Counted from the first letter of the stretch, positions 14,956 to 22,339 are shown. The stretch is 22,339 bases of DNA from Darwinimomas sp045600945 (GCA_045600945.1 JAZRYX010000058.1:1-22339); one strand, 5' to 3'. Numbers and translations are program-made. Notes: a model not told the origin generated them from the sequence alone.

Positions 14956-15785
14956 GTATTATTGAGATTTTAAAGGTAATAGTATTTGGTATTATCGAAG
15001 GATTCACCGAATGGCTGCCGATAAGTTCAACTGCTCATCTTATGATACTTGATGAACTTATCAAGCTCGATATCACACCTGAGTTTAAGGTTATTTTTGT
15101 TACGGTTATTCAGGTTGGTGCGGCTCTGGCACTTATAGTGCTGTATTTCCGGAAACTGAATCCGTTTGATGCAAAGAAGAAACCGGAACAGAAGAAAGCC
15201 ACATGGAGACTGTGGCTTAAAATTGCGATTGCGACCATACCGTCAGCTATACTTGGGTTTTTTATAGATGACTGGGTATCGGAGCATATGGAAAACGGAC
15301 TTGTGATTTCAATTACGCTTATTCTTTTCGGTATAGCATTTCTTGTTGTCGAGCGTATCAACAGATATAAGCAGCCGACTATCACAAGACTCGGAAGAAT
15401 CGATTATATGACAGCTTTTTATATCGGATTGTTCCAGGTGCTGGCACTTATTCCGGGAACATCAAGATCCGGAGCGACTATACTCGGAGCTATGCTTTTA
15501 GGCTGCGCAAGACCTATAGCAGCAGAGTTCTCATTCTTCCTGGGCATACCGGTCATACTGGGAGCAAGTTTACTAAGGATTGTAAAATATGGTTTGGGAT
15601 TTTCAACTGCGGAAGTTGTGTATATGATACTCGGATGTGTGGTAGCATTTCTTGTATCTATATATTCAGTCAAGTTCCTTATGAACTGGATTAAGAAGAA
15701 CAACTTCAAGATTTTCGGATATTACAGAATAGTACTTGGAGGTATTATTCTGATTTGGTTTATCATAAGTAGTTTGCTTAAATAA
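14952..15785 (+). CDS. uppP: Undecaprenyl-diphosphatase UppP (BacA family)
   Basis: A 277-residue integral membrane phosphatase that recycles undecaprenyl pyrophosphate to the monophosphate carrier used for peptidoglycan and other wall polymers. The family's two active-site motifs are present: EGFTEWLPISSTAHL at residues 16-30 and PGTSRSGATILGAM at 168-181. About seven or eight hydrophobic helices surround them, with a basic cytoplasmic loop at about 70-90. Length matches bacterial UppP. It is coupled to ung by a four-base overlap upstream and lies 20 bases before tyrS. Activity of this family also sets basal bacitracin tolerance. Confidence 0.95.
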   Translation: MSIIEILKVIVFGIIEGFTEWLPISSTAHLMILDELIKLDITPEFKVIFVTVIQVGAALALIVLYFRKLNPFDAKKKPEQKKATWRLWLKIAIATIPSAILGFFIDDWVSEHMENGLVISITLILFGIAFLVVERINRYKQPTITRLGRIDYMTAFYIGLFQVLALIPGTSRSGATILGAMLLGCARPIAAEFSFFLGIPVILGASLLRIVKYGLGFSTAEVVYMILGCVVAFLVSIYSVKFLMNWIKKNNFKIFGYYRIVLGGIILIWFIISSLLK

Positions 15786-15805
15786 TTGTAAAGGGGTATA
15801 AGAAA

Positions 15806-17029
15806 ATGACATGTTATGACGAACTTAAAGCAAGAGGACTTATCGCTCAGACAACCAACGAGCCTGAGATAAGTAAGATGATCAATGAAGGAAAGGCTGT
15901 TTTTTATATCGGATTTGACCCGACGGCAGACAGTCTTCATGTAGGTCATTTCATGGCACTTTGCCTTATGAAGAGACTGCAGATGGCAGGAAACAAGCCT
16001 ATCGCACTTGTCGGCGGAGGCACCGGTATGATCGGAGATCCTTCGGGAAGATCAGACTTAAGACAGATGATGACAGTTGAAACTATCGATCATAACTGCG
16101 AGTGCTTTAAGAAGCAGATGAGCCGCTTCATCGAGTTCGGTGAGGGGAAGGCAATGATGGTAAATAATGCCGACTGGCTCAGAGATCTCAACTATATGGA
16201 GTTTATACGAGACATAGGTCCGTATTTCTCGGTAAATAATATGCTTCGTGCAGAGTGCTACAAGCAGCGTATGGAGAAGGGACTTTCATTCCTTGAGTTC
16301 AACTATATGATTCTGCAGAGTTATGACTTCTACAGACTGTTCCTCGATTACGGATGCAACATGCAGTTCGGCGGAGATGATCAGTGGTCCAATATGCTTG
16401 GCGGTACGGAACTCATCAGAAAGAAACTCGGAAAGGATGCACATGCCATGACTATCACACTTCTTCTTAAGTCAGACGGCAAGAAGATGGGTAAGACTGC
16501 AGGCGGTGCAGTCTGGCTTGATGAGAACAAGACTTCAGTATACGATTTCTATCAGTATTGGAGAAATGTTGACGATGCCGATGTTCTTAAGTGCATCAGA
16601 ATGCTCACATTCCTTCCTATCGAACAGATCGATGAGATGGATAAGTGGGAAGGCGCTCAGCTTAACGAGGCTAAGAAGATTCTTGCTCATGAGCTGACAA
16701 CCATGATTCACGGTGAAGAGAAATGCAAACAGGCGGAGGAAGCTGCCAATGCACTTTTTGCAGGCGGCGGTGATTCAGCTAATATTCCTACATATCAGCT
16801 TAAGGATGAGGATCTTCAGGACGGCAAGATTGATATCATGGGCATACTTGTTGCTACGGGTCTTTGCTCAAGTCGTGGTGATGCCAGAAGAAACATTCAG
16901 CAGGGTGGCGTAACGGTTGATGATGAGAAGATTACGGATATTGGCGTAACATATTCTGCAGATGATTTTGCGGGAGAAGGCAAACTTGTAAAGAGAGGAA
17001 AGAAGAACTTCATTAAGGTGGTCAAATAA
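15806..17029 (+). CDS. tyrS: Tyrosyl-tRNA synthetase
   Basis: A 407-residue class I aminoacyl-tRNA synthetase that charges tRNA-Tyr. The tyrosine pocket and ATP motif are in YIGFDPTADSLHVGH (residues 34-48, HVGH as HIGH variant). QFGGDDQWSN at 187-196 is the tyrosine-binding helix region, and KMGKT at 227-231 stands for KMSKS. A C-terminal S4 RNA-binding domain covers about residues 340-405 (SSRGDARRNIQQGGVTVDDEKI). AAGGGG at 15791-15796 serves as ribosome binding site. No T-box leader can fit in the 20-base gap upstream, so expression must follow the ung-uppP transcript or internal promoters. The adh start codon follows directly after the stop. Confidence 0.97.
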   Translation: MTCYDELKARGLIAQTTNEPEISKMINEGKAVFYIGFDPTADSLHVGHFMALCLMKRLQMAGNKPIALVGGGTGMIGDPSGRSDLRQMMTVETIDHNCECFKKQMSRFIEFGEGKAMMVNNADWLRDLNYMEFIRDIGPYFSVNNMLRAECYKQRMEKGLSFLEFNYMILQSYDFYRLFLDYGCNMQFGGDDQWSNMLGGTELIRKKLGKDAHAMTITLLLKSDGKKMGKTAGGAVWLDENKTSVYDFYQYWRNVDDADVLKCIRMLTFLPIEQIDEMDKWEGAQLNEAKKILAHELTTMIHGEEKCKQAEEAANALFAGGGDSANIPTYQLKDEDLQDGKIDIMGILVATGLCSSRGDARRNIQQGGVTVDDEKITDIGVTYSADDFAGEGKLVKRGKKNFIKVVK

Positions 17030-18235
17030 ATGAGAGATTTTGTATACTATACACCTACCAAGATATATTTCGGTAGAGGAAGAGAAAACGAGATAGGTAA
17101 GATTTGCGATGAATACGGATATTCGAAAGTATTTATCATTTACGGCGGACAGTCAGCGGTCAAGTCGGGACTTTTAGACAGACTGGCAAAAAGCTTAAGT
17201 GAAGCAGGTATTGTTTATGATATGGCAGGAGGCGTAAAACCAAATCCTATCATTTCAAAGACAAGAGAAATAGTAAAGCTCGCCAATGTGTTTAATCCGG
17301 ATCTGATTCTTGCTGTCGGCGGAGGAAGCGTCATTGATACGGCCAAGGCTGTAGGTTATGGAGTAGCAAGACCGGGTGTTGATGTCTGGGATTATTTCTC
17401 AAAGAAAGCGGAGATTACAAAATCACTTCCTATCGGCGTTGTACTTACTATCGCAGCTGCGGGAAGCGAGATGAGTGATTCATGTGTTCAGACGAACATG
17501 GAGCTTGATCCTCCGGTAAAATGCGGAACCAATTCCGAACTCAACAGATGTAAATTTGCGATACTTGATCCGGAGCTTACATTTACGCTTCCGAAGTTTC
17601 AGATAGGTAGCGGAGCGGCAGATATATTCTTCCATACGGCAGACAGGTATTTTACCACGGATGCCTTGACCGGAAATCATATGTCCGATGAAATCGCCGA
17701 GGGACTTATGAGAAATATCATCAAGTACGGTCCTATAGGTGTTGAGGATCCTACGAACTATGAGGCAATGAGCGAGATCATGTGGTCATCCACCATTTCT
17801 CATAATGACATTACCGGGCTCGGAACCAATGCTGAAAAGGGCAGAGGAGGAGACTGGGCTCCTCATCAGCTCGGGCAGGCTATGAGTGCACTTTATGATG
17901 TAACTCACGGTGCTTCCATGACAGCTGTCTGGGCAGCATGGGCGAGGTATTGTATGGATGCCAATGTTGAGCGTTTTGCTCAGTACGGAAGAAATGTCTG
18001 GGATTATTCCGGAGATGATGAGACAGTTGCTATGGAAGCAATCGAAGCAACAGACGACTGGTTCAGAAGTCTTGGTCAGCCGACTAAGCTTTCACAGCTG
18101 TTTGACTTTGAAGTTACGGATGAAGTGATAGAGAAGATTGCAAGTAACTGCTCGAGGAGCAATACCAGAACCATCGGTCAGCTTAAAGTGCTTAATGAAG
18201 AGGATATGATTAAAATTTATAAGGCAGCAAGATAA
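17030..18235 (+). CDS. Iron-containing alcohol dehydrogenase, butanol dehydrogenase-like
   Basis: A 401-residue group III dehydrogenase that reduces aldehydes to alcohols with NAD(P)H during fermentation. The nucleotide-binding GGGSVIDTAKA starts at residue 97. Metal ligands fit the FucO/BDH pattern: D198 and H202 (DIFFH), H279 and H293 (APHQLGQ... and THG), with the expected 4- and 14-residue spacings. Many Gly-rich loops and the C-terminal all-helical half match BDH-type enzymes, which lack the aldehyde dehydrogenase fusion of AdhE. Its ATG abuts the tyrS TAA; AAGGTGG at 17015-17021, inside tyrS, is the likely ribosome binding site. Substrate preference (butanal, ethanal, lactaldehyde) cannot be read from the sequence. 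Confidence 0.9.
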   Translation: MRDFVYYTPTKIYFGRGRENEIGKICDEYGYSKVFIIYGGQSAVKSGLLDRLAKSLSEAGIVYDMAGGVKPNPIISKTREIVKLANVFNPDLILAVGGGSVIDTAKAVGYGVARPGVDVWDYFSKKAEITKSLPIGVVLTIAAAGSEMSDSCVQTNMELDPPVKCGTNSELNRCKFAILDPELTFTLPKFQIGSGAADIFFHTADRYFTTDALTGNHMSDEIAEGLMRNIIKYGPIGVEDPTNYEAMSEIMWSSTISHNDITGLGTNAEKGRGGDWAPHQLGQAMSALYDVTHGASMTAVWAAWARYCMDANVERFAQYGRNVWDYSGDDETVAMEAIEATDDWFRSLGQPTKLSQLFDFEVTDEVIEKIASNCSRSNTRTIGQLKVLNEEDMIKIYKAAR

Positions 18236-18342
18236 GACATTTATCCGGCTCGCAGGGGCTTTTTCGTATAATAAAAGCGCATAAAAAAGACGGTGCTCAT
18301 AAAGGCGTCCTCAATTAGGGATTTTTAATCCGAAAAGAACTC
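18236..18342. other. Junction between the adh operon and an integrated element
   Basis: This gap separates host genes from the minus-strand element. It holds a weak terminator-like hairpin (18247-18264), the inverted repeat GGATT-TTT-AATCC at 18319-18331, and A/T-rich sequence. The element's attachment site should lie here, because the recombinase 3' end is the first element gene, but without the other end I cannot fix the crossover point. Confidence 0.4.
18247..18264 (+). terminator. Weak terminator-like hairpin after adh
   Basis: GGCTC pairs with GGGCT (five pairs, two of them G-T) around GCAG, with a run of five T residues at 18260-18264. It begins 12 bases after the adh stop. Weak on its own. 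Confidence 0.4.
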
Positions 18343-18378
18343 GGCATAACTTACAGCAATGTAGGCTATGCCGTTTTT
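18343..18378 (+). terminator. Hairpin terminator overlapping the recombinase 3' end
   Basis: GGCATA at 18343-18348 pairs with TATGCC at 18367-18372. An inner stem CTTACA/TGTAGG surrounds GCAA, and TTTTT follows at 18374-18378. It reads as a terminator on the plus strand and contains the recombinase stop codon. On the minus strand the stem is followed by GAGTTCTTTTC, so weak two-way action is possible. Confidence 0.6.
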
Positions 18379-20030
18379 CTTGCTTCTTCGGGGATGTCGA
18401 CTGCCCCGATAAAATTCCAGATGATTGCAATCGTCTGCTTCTTGGTTCTTGTGCCGGGAACTTTCTCAGGCTGCTGAACTTCAATCCTTTCCACAAAGGT
18501 TCTGATGATCTCCGCTGTAAGTTCCGTGATGTCCGTGTACCTGCGAACAAGGGTAAGAAACGAATCCACATTCAGCCTTTGTTCCTTTGAGGAATCAATG
18601 AAGTGCTGCAGCTGTGCAGAACGGTTTTCAAGCTGTTTCTGTTCTTCCTCGTAGGTAGCAGACATTCTGCTAAAACGCTCATCGGAGATTTTGCCGTCAA
18701 TGTTGTCCTCGTAAAGTTTCTGAATAATGGAATCAAGCTTTGCAATCCTTTCTTTTGCCTGTTCCAGTTCCCGATGGCTGTCACGAAGCTGGCGGTCGAG
18801 TTCCTTTTCATTCTGTCTGGTCACAAGCTGCACGAACTCTTCTTCATGTTCACGGGCATAAGCGGTAACCCGCCTTATTTCATGAAGCAGGATTTCTTCC
18901 ACCTGAATATTGTGGATCTGATGCGAGGTACACTGGCCTTTCTTTTTACGGTATGTGGCACAGACGAAATGCTCTTGTTCGTGCGTCCATCCTCTGGCCC
19001 TGACCTGGTAGAGCTTTGCTCCGCAGTCCGCACAGTAGAGCATTCCTGAAAGCACCGGCATCTCACCCATAGGAGTAAGCCTGCGTCTGCCGTCACGGAT
19101 TCGCTGAACAATATCGAAGGTCTCCTGGTCGATGATGGCTTCGTGCGTATTTTCAAAAATGAGCCATTCCGAAGGGTCATTCCAGATGCGCTTCTTACAT
19201 TTGAAGGACTTGGTGTGAGACCGGAAGTTGACGGTATGGCCGAGGTATTCCGGCTTAACGAGGATATCTCCAACAGTCCGTGGTGACCAGTCACAGGGGT
19301 CTTCCGGAGGATTTGCACAAGGATTAAGGCCGAGTTCCTTGTAGTGAACAGTCGGAACCGGCAGCTGTTCCTCGTGCAGCTTTGACGCAATCTGAGATGG
19401 GCCGTATCCGGAAACACAGAGATGGAAAATTTCCTTTACCACCTTAGCGGCTTCTTCGTCAATGATCCAGTGGTGCTTATCATCCGGGTCTTTCAAATAG
19501 CCGTATGGAGGATTCGTTGTCAGCGGTTTTCCGGAGTTCCCTTTGTTCTTGAATACGGCTCTGATTTTTCTGCTGGTGTCCTTGGCATAGAACTCATTGA
19601 AAATGTTGATGAACGGAGTCATGTCGTTTTCCGTACCGTTGATGCTGTCCACACCGTTATTGATGGCAATGAAGCGGACATCATTGTTCGGGAAAAGCAT
19701 TTCCGTGTACATCCCGACCTGCAGGTAGTCTCTTCCGAGACGGCTCATATCCTTGACTATTACTGTTCCGACAAGCCCGTCATCAATCATTCCAACCAGT
19801 CTCTGCCAGTCTGGTCTGTTGAAATTCGTACCACTGTAGCCATCGTCTACGAAGCAAATCGTGTTGGAAAAACCGTTCTCATCAGCGTACTTTTGAAGGA
19901 TGGCCTTCTGGTTTGTGATGCTGTTGCTCTCGCCCTGAAGTTCATCGTCCCTGGAAAGGCGGCAGTAAAGTGCCGTAATCTTTCCGTCTGCGATAGCGGA
20001 AGACTGTCTTGTTATTTTGTTTGTATCCAT
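18366..20030 (-). CDS. Large serine recombinase, TndX/TnpX-like
   Basis: A 554-residue site-specific recombinase that cuts and joins DNA through a covalent phosphoserine link, moving the element in and out of the chromosome. The N-terminal resolvase domain (about residues 15-165) has the catalytic serine in YCRLSRDDE (S26), GYSGTNFNRPDW, and the arginine-rich VKDMSRLGRDYLQVG. A recombinase domain follows. A zinc ribbon with CADCG and a later C-x8-C pair lies near the middle-to-late part, then a long coiled coil rich in Glu, Lys and Gln. The C-terminal segment (FVERIEVQQPEK) is like DUF4368 in TndX-type proteins. ATG 20030 is chosen because AAGGAG lies directly upstream; an in-frame extension to 20060 covers that site. 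The length is normal and nothing looks broken. Confidence 0.93.
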   Translation of the reverse strand: MDTNKITRQSSAIADGKITALYCRLSRDDELQGESNSITNQKAILQKYADENGFSNTICFVDDGYSGTNFNRPDWQRLVGMIDDGLVGTVIVKDMSRLGRDYLQVGMYTEMLFPNNDVRFIAINNGVDSINGTENDMTPFINIFNEFYAKDTSRKIRAVFKNKGNSGKPLTTNPPYGYLKDPDDKHHWIIDEEAAKVVKEIFHLCVSGYGPSQIASKLHEEQLPVPTVHYKELGLNPCANPPEDPCDWSPRTVGDILVKPEYLGHTVNFRSHTKSFKCKKRIWNDPSEWLIFENTHEAIIDQETFDIVQRIRDGRRRLTPMGEMPVLSGMLYCADCGAKLYQVRARGWTHEQEHFVCATYRKKKGQCTSHQIHNIQVEEILLHEIRRVTAYAREHEEEFVQLVTRQNEKELDRQLRDSHRELEQAKERIAKLDSIIQKLYEDNIDGKISDERFSRMSATYEEEQKQLENRSAQLQHFIDSSKEQRLNVDSFLTLVRRYTDITELTAEIIRTFVERIEVQQPEKVPGTRTKKQTIAIIWNFIGAVDIPEEARKTA

Positions 20031-20114
20031 ACTGTTTTTCTCCTTTCCGACAGTCTTCAAGCGGTACTACATATTCCCGTACTATCGCAGCAATAGCAAG
20101 TCATTTATCGACTT

Positions 20115-20303
20115 TTATTGTGAACGAACTGATAACTTTTCGCGTCCTTCTCCGGCGTTTGTGAGGATGAGACTTTTCACTTTTTCATATGCCGTTTCTT
20201 TCGCATGATCGCTTTGAACCGAGATTACTGTAAAGAAGGTATTGCCGACCTGCATACCGGAAGTGGCACACGGCTTTCCTTTGTATGTCATGTTTCCTTC
20301 CAT
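20115..20303 (-). CDS. TnpW-like small transposon protein
   Basis: A 62-residue basic protein between the capsid gene and the recombinase. The core, VGNTFFTVISVQSDHAKETAYEKV followed by KSLIL, resembles TnpW-type proteins, small products often found beside large serine recombinases in Firmicute elements, where a role in excision is suspected but unproven. I chose ATG 20303, with AGGTGA a few bases upstream; a GTG at 20312 in the same frame is possible. It starts 18 bases after the capsid stop and its own stop is 84 bases before the recombinase start. Family assignment rests on context and the short core pattern. Confidence 0.65.
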   Translation of the reverse strand: MEGNMTYKGKPCATSGMQVGNTFFTVISVQSDHAKETAYEKVKSLILTNAGEGREKLSVRSQ

Positions 20304-20321
20304 ATGCTTCACCTGACAAAG

Positions 20322-21272
20322 TTACTTACTTTCTTCCTCGGCAATTTTAAGAACCTTCACCGCATCTGAACGGATAAGCTTTCCGTCAAGGAACTCATAC
20401 CCCAGGTAACCGATCTGATTGTTCAGAGCAAACACTTCATTGAGCCTTCTGACATAGACGGGGCTGCGCTTTATGACCCAGTAAAAACTGAAATCACCGA
20501 AAGCAATTGGCTTCTCACCGTTATCGGCATCCGGCATATCGTTGCAGATTAACACGGGCTTTCCGAGAATGGTATCGTTGGCATGATTCCAGATGTAGCT
20601 CCCATCACTGTCCTTCAGATTGCGGAGAGCAAGTGCTGTATTATCGTTCATAAGCCACACAGCATTTTTGCGGTATTTTTTATCGACTGAGAAGAACAGG
20701 TCAATCACACTGTCAAAAGTGATGGCATCTGCGGTGACGCCGGTTTCCGCTCCGGCGGTATCGTCAAGAATCCCGACAGGCTCACCCTCGCCGGTGCCGT
20801 TGACGAATGCGCCGTCCTCTGCCTCGGCAAACGCCTGAGAGAGTACCTTTACGATATGGCCCTCAATGTCGAAAGAGGCATCATGTACAAATTCCAGAGA
20901 TGCTCTCATAATAGTGGCAAGCTTGTCGTTGTTTACAGTGATACGGGTAAAATCATCAGCAATATCCGCAATGTCGATATCACCGTACTCCGGCACAAAC
21001 TCCGCCGTAACAGTGCTGTCATAGGCATAAACATTCGGGGCACCGTCAAATTTGTTGATTACGTTTGCGATTGTTCTGAAAACGCTCTTGTCTTCGATGG
21101 CTTTTTCATACTTGCTGTCAACGGAATCCGGGAACATATATCCTCCGGCGTTAGCGTTCTGCGCCTCACTGATTACTACATACTCCGGCTCGTTGCCTCT
21201 CATGTAGTTCCAGAAATTACGAGCGTAGTTGTTTTCTTTTGTAACATTTTTCATTTCTGTATAAGTCTTCAT
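20322..21272 (-). CDS. HK97-family major capsid protein
   Basis: A 316-residue protein with the layout of HK97-fold shell proteins: a short N-terminal arm (about residues 1-50, polar), then an E-loop and P-domain type region with FRTIANVINKFDGAPNVYAYDS, the conserved segment DIADDFTRITVNNDKLATIM with RASLEFVHDAS, and a near-C-terminal part with NDNTALALRNLKDSDGSYIW and GKPVLICNDMP. FVNGTGEGEPVGILDD at about 180 is the usual MCP turn. The arm is far shorter than the delta scaffold of HK97 itself and no protease gene is adjacent. AGGAGG at 21282-21287 gives ATG 21272 a good ribosome binding site; upstream in-frame sequence to 21434 is noncoding extension. Here it lies within a serine recombinase element rather than a recognisable prophage head operon. 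Confidence 0.88.
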   Translation of the reverse strand: MKTYTEMKNVTKENNYARNFWNYMRGNEPEYVVISEAQNANAGGYMFPDSVDSKYEKAIEDKSVFRTIANVINKFDGAPNVYAYDSTVTAEFVPEYGDIDIADIADDFTRITVNNDKLATIMRASLEFVHDASFDIEGHIVKVLSQAFAEAEDGAFVNGTGEGEPVGILDDTAGAETGVTADAITFDSVIDLFFSVDKKYRKNAVWLMNDNTALALRNLKDSDGSYIWNHANDTILGKPVLICNDMPDADNGEKPIAFGDFSFYWVIKRSPVYVRRLNEVFALNNQIGYLGYEFLDGKLIRSDAVKVLKIAEEESK

Positions 21273-21291
21273 AGATATAATCCTCCTGAAA

Positions 21292-21576
21292 TTAGTGTTT
21301 TTTGTAGAATCGGCGGGCACGGAGCAGAAGGACTGCTCTTTTCGCTCTGCCGATATAATTGCAGCGTTTGGCTTCGTCGAGCAGCCGCTCGATTGTGCCG
21401 TACCAATAGGTCTGCTCACCCACGGACATACCATAGTAGGTGTGAGCGGTGATTCTCTTCGGGAGTAAAATCACTACCGAGCCGTGAGCCTTGTTTGGAA
21501 TGACATCAAGCACATAGAAAGTGCTAAAATCTATTTGCCCTGTAAGGCATTTTGTTAGCCTTTTCGGTATTTTCAT
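21292..21576 (-). CDS. Small basic protein upstream of the capsid gene, unknown
   Basis: A 94-residue, strongly basic protein. The N-terminal half is a likely beta region with IDFSTFYVLDVIPNKAHGSVVILLPKRI, and the C-terminal half is an amphipathic Arg/Lys-rich helix (YIGRAKRAVLLLRARRFYKK). GGAGGAAA lies directly ahead of ATG 21576, which fixes the start. An upstream in-frame extension exists, but it runs through two hairpins and has no ribosome binding site. The stop is 19 bases before the capsid start, so both are probably co-transcribed. The basic helix could bind nucleic acid. No family is recognised. Confidence 0.6.
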   Translation of the reverse strand: MKIPKRLTKCLTGQIDFSTFYVLDVIPNKAHGSVVILLPKRITAHTYYGMSVGEQTYWYGTIERLLDEAKRCNYIGRAKRAVLLLRARRFYKKH

Positions 21577-21603
21577 GGCGGTTTCCTCCGATGGTTTGAA
21601 TTT

Positions 21604-21677
21604 GGGGTTAATTACCCCTTTGAATACGCTTTTTTTACACACGAGACCCCGCGCCGGTCTTCGCAAGGTTGTCTCGT
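21604..21677. other. Two inverted repeats in the gap before the basic-protein gene
   Basis: GGGGT-TAATT-ACCCC at 21604-21618 is a compact palindrome, and ACGAGAC at 21641-21647 is complementary to GTCTCGT at 21671-21677 around a 23-base GC-rich loop. Neither is followed by a T-run in either direction that would make it an obvious terminator. They could be operators or a structured leader for the capsid operon. Confidence 0.45.
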
Positions 21678-21700
21678 CAAGATAATGACCGCCCCTGGGG

Positions 21701-21991
21701 TCATCTGCACCTCGGGCACTCATACAAAGCATGACGTGTGCCGTCTGTCGGGGTGGAGATGGCTCTCAGTCCAGTGTTGCAGTAAGGGCAGTGGATGGTA
21801 AGCTCTGCCGTTTCCTTTGCCGACATAGGCTTTGAGGAACACAGCCGGAAACAGTATGGAACGATCTCCTCAAGGTACAGGCTGTGATGCTCGGAAACGG
21901 TATGTTTGTCCGCTCCCATGAACATTGGTACTTTTTCCTTTCCGTCTGAATCCGCATCGATAAGCGGGTGGTATTTGATATCGAACATCAT
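21701..21991 (-). CDS. Small zinc-ribbon protein of the element
   Basis: A 96-residue protein with a C-terminal zinc ribbon: CPYC at residues 68-71 and CPRC at 92-95, the classical pair of CxxC knuckles 20 residues apart, ending directly after the second. The N-terminal part is hydrophilic with several His (HTVSEHHSLY). Zinc ribbons of this size often bind nucleic acid or act as adaptors, but nothing more can be said. Its start overlaps the stop of the preceding gene by four bases (ATGA at 21991), so the two are translated together. A second ATG lies at 21988, directly after the first. Confidence 0.65.
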   Translation of the reverse strand: MMFDIKYHPLIDADSDGKEKVPMFMGADKHTVSEHHSLYLEEIVPYCFRLCSSKPMSAKETAELTIHCPYCNTGLRAISTPTDGTRHALYECPRCR

Positions 21992-22263
21992 TCCTCCACC
22001 TGCTCTTTCATGATTTCCATGCCGCGGCTGTTACAGAACGCGACAGCAGATGCAAAGTCTCTGAAAAAGACACTGCTGAAACCGTACACGACCTTCCAGG
22101 GCAGAGGGTCATTGCGTTTGCACTTCATGATGACTACGGGTAGTCCGTTTCCCGTCTTACGGAGCTGCAGCCCGTCATACAGTCTGTCGCTAAAGTCTGA
22201 GGGCTTCATACCGTAAGGCAGTTTTCCTTTTTCTGAAATAATCCCGATGGGTCTGAATATCAT
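21988..22263 (-). CDS. Small protein of the element, unknown
   Basis: A 91-residue protein that begins at ATG 22263 with AAAGGAG eleven or so bases upstream. An in-frame ATG at 22293 would have no ribosome binding site and would cover this one, so it is rejected. The predicted fold is mixed alpha/beta (MIFRPIGIIS, LPVVIMKC, WKVVYGF strands; FRDFASAVAFCNSRGMEIM helix) and it lacks membrane segments. Four bases overlap with the zinc-ribbon gene downstream. No family was recognised. It is the first gene visible in this operon; earlier genes may lie beyond the window. Confidence 0.6.
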   Translation of the reverse strand: MIFRPIGIISEKGKLPYGMKPSDFSDRLYDGLQLRKTGNGLPVVIMKCKRNDPLPWKVVYGFSSVFFRDFASAVAFCNSRGMEIMKEQVEE

Positions 22264-22339
22264 TTCTGTTTTTTCTCCTTTCTTCGTTTTCATATCGGGC
22301 TGCGTGACAACTTAACAAAAAATCTCTATACGCGCGAAA

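Larger units (their letters stand above)
18300..22339 (-). mobile_element. End of an integrative element (serine recombinase type), continues beyond window
   Basis: A run of minus-strand genes, all opposite to the host operons on the left: a large TndX-like serine recombinase at the boundary, a TnpW-like protein, an HK97-type capsid protein, and three small proteins. Having the recombinase as the outermost gene, transcribed toward the junction, is typical of Tn4451/Tn5397-like and related Clostridia elements. The left boundary is approximate (between 18236 and 18366). The right end is outside the window, so cargo and transfer genes are unknown. Confidence 0.75.

Noticed and set aside
20031..20060. 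Ten-residue N-terminal extension of the recombinase
   Set aside because: It covers the AAGGAG that serves ATG 20030.
21273..21434. N-terminal extension of the capsid ORF
   Set aside because: It covers the AGGAGG of ATG 21272 and the end of the upstream gene; its composition is not capsid-like.

Overview
The window looks like a chromosomal stretch of an anaerobic, low-GC Firmicute, most probably a Lachnospiraceae member (Butyrivibrio/Lachnospira-like). This is inferred from gene content: a trimeric NAD-linked [FeFe] hydrogenase, a cdaA-cdaR region, an iron-dependent alcohol dehydrogenase, strong GGAGG ribosome binding sites, and a TndX-like serine recombinase element with a TnpW-like protein. 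No rRNA, tRNA or CRISPR array was seen.

Layout, left to right. (1) 1-776: the 3' end of a protein with two related copies of a short domain, followed by a ribosomal protein S21-like gene that appears frameshifted. (2) 838-2844: an AEC-family permease and a BadF/N-acetylglucosamine kinase-type ATPase. (3) 2917-7883: a plus-strand cluster of two unknown membrane proteins, the c-di-AMP synthase CdaA, its regulator CdaR, and a Wzy-like polytopic protein. CdaA/CdaR and CdaR/Wzy-like each overlap by ATGA, and glmM, the usual neighbour, is absent. (4) 7906-13998: a promoter, a degenerate IorA-like iron-sulfur protein with a terminator-like hairpin inside its coding sequence, an unrecognised protein, then a second promoter and the NuoE-like, NuoF-like and [FeFe] hydrogenase genes, closed by a clear terminator. 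(5) 14052-14272: two hairpin repeats and an extended -10 promoter that would make ung leaderless or nearly so. (6) 14281-18235: ung, uppP, tyrS and an iron-containing alcohol dehydrogenase, packed with little or no spacing. (7) About 18300 to the right edge: one end of an integrative element, all on the minus strand. It carries three small proteins (one a zinc ribbon), an HK97-type capsid protein, a TnpW-like protein and a large serine recombinase; the element runs off the window.

How the genes work together. The cdaA block joins c-di-AMP signalling to envelope synthesis. The hydrogenase block links NAD(H), ferredoxin and H2, and the IorA-like protein in front of it may have turned from 2-oxoacid oxidation to another iron-sulfur role. 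The most unusual points are the lone capsid gene in a recombinase element, the terminator-like hairpin inside the IorA-like gene, and the broken S21 paralogue.
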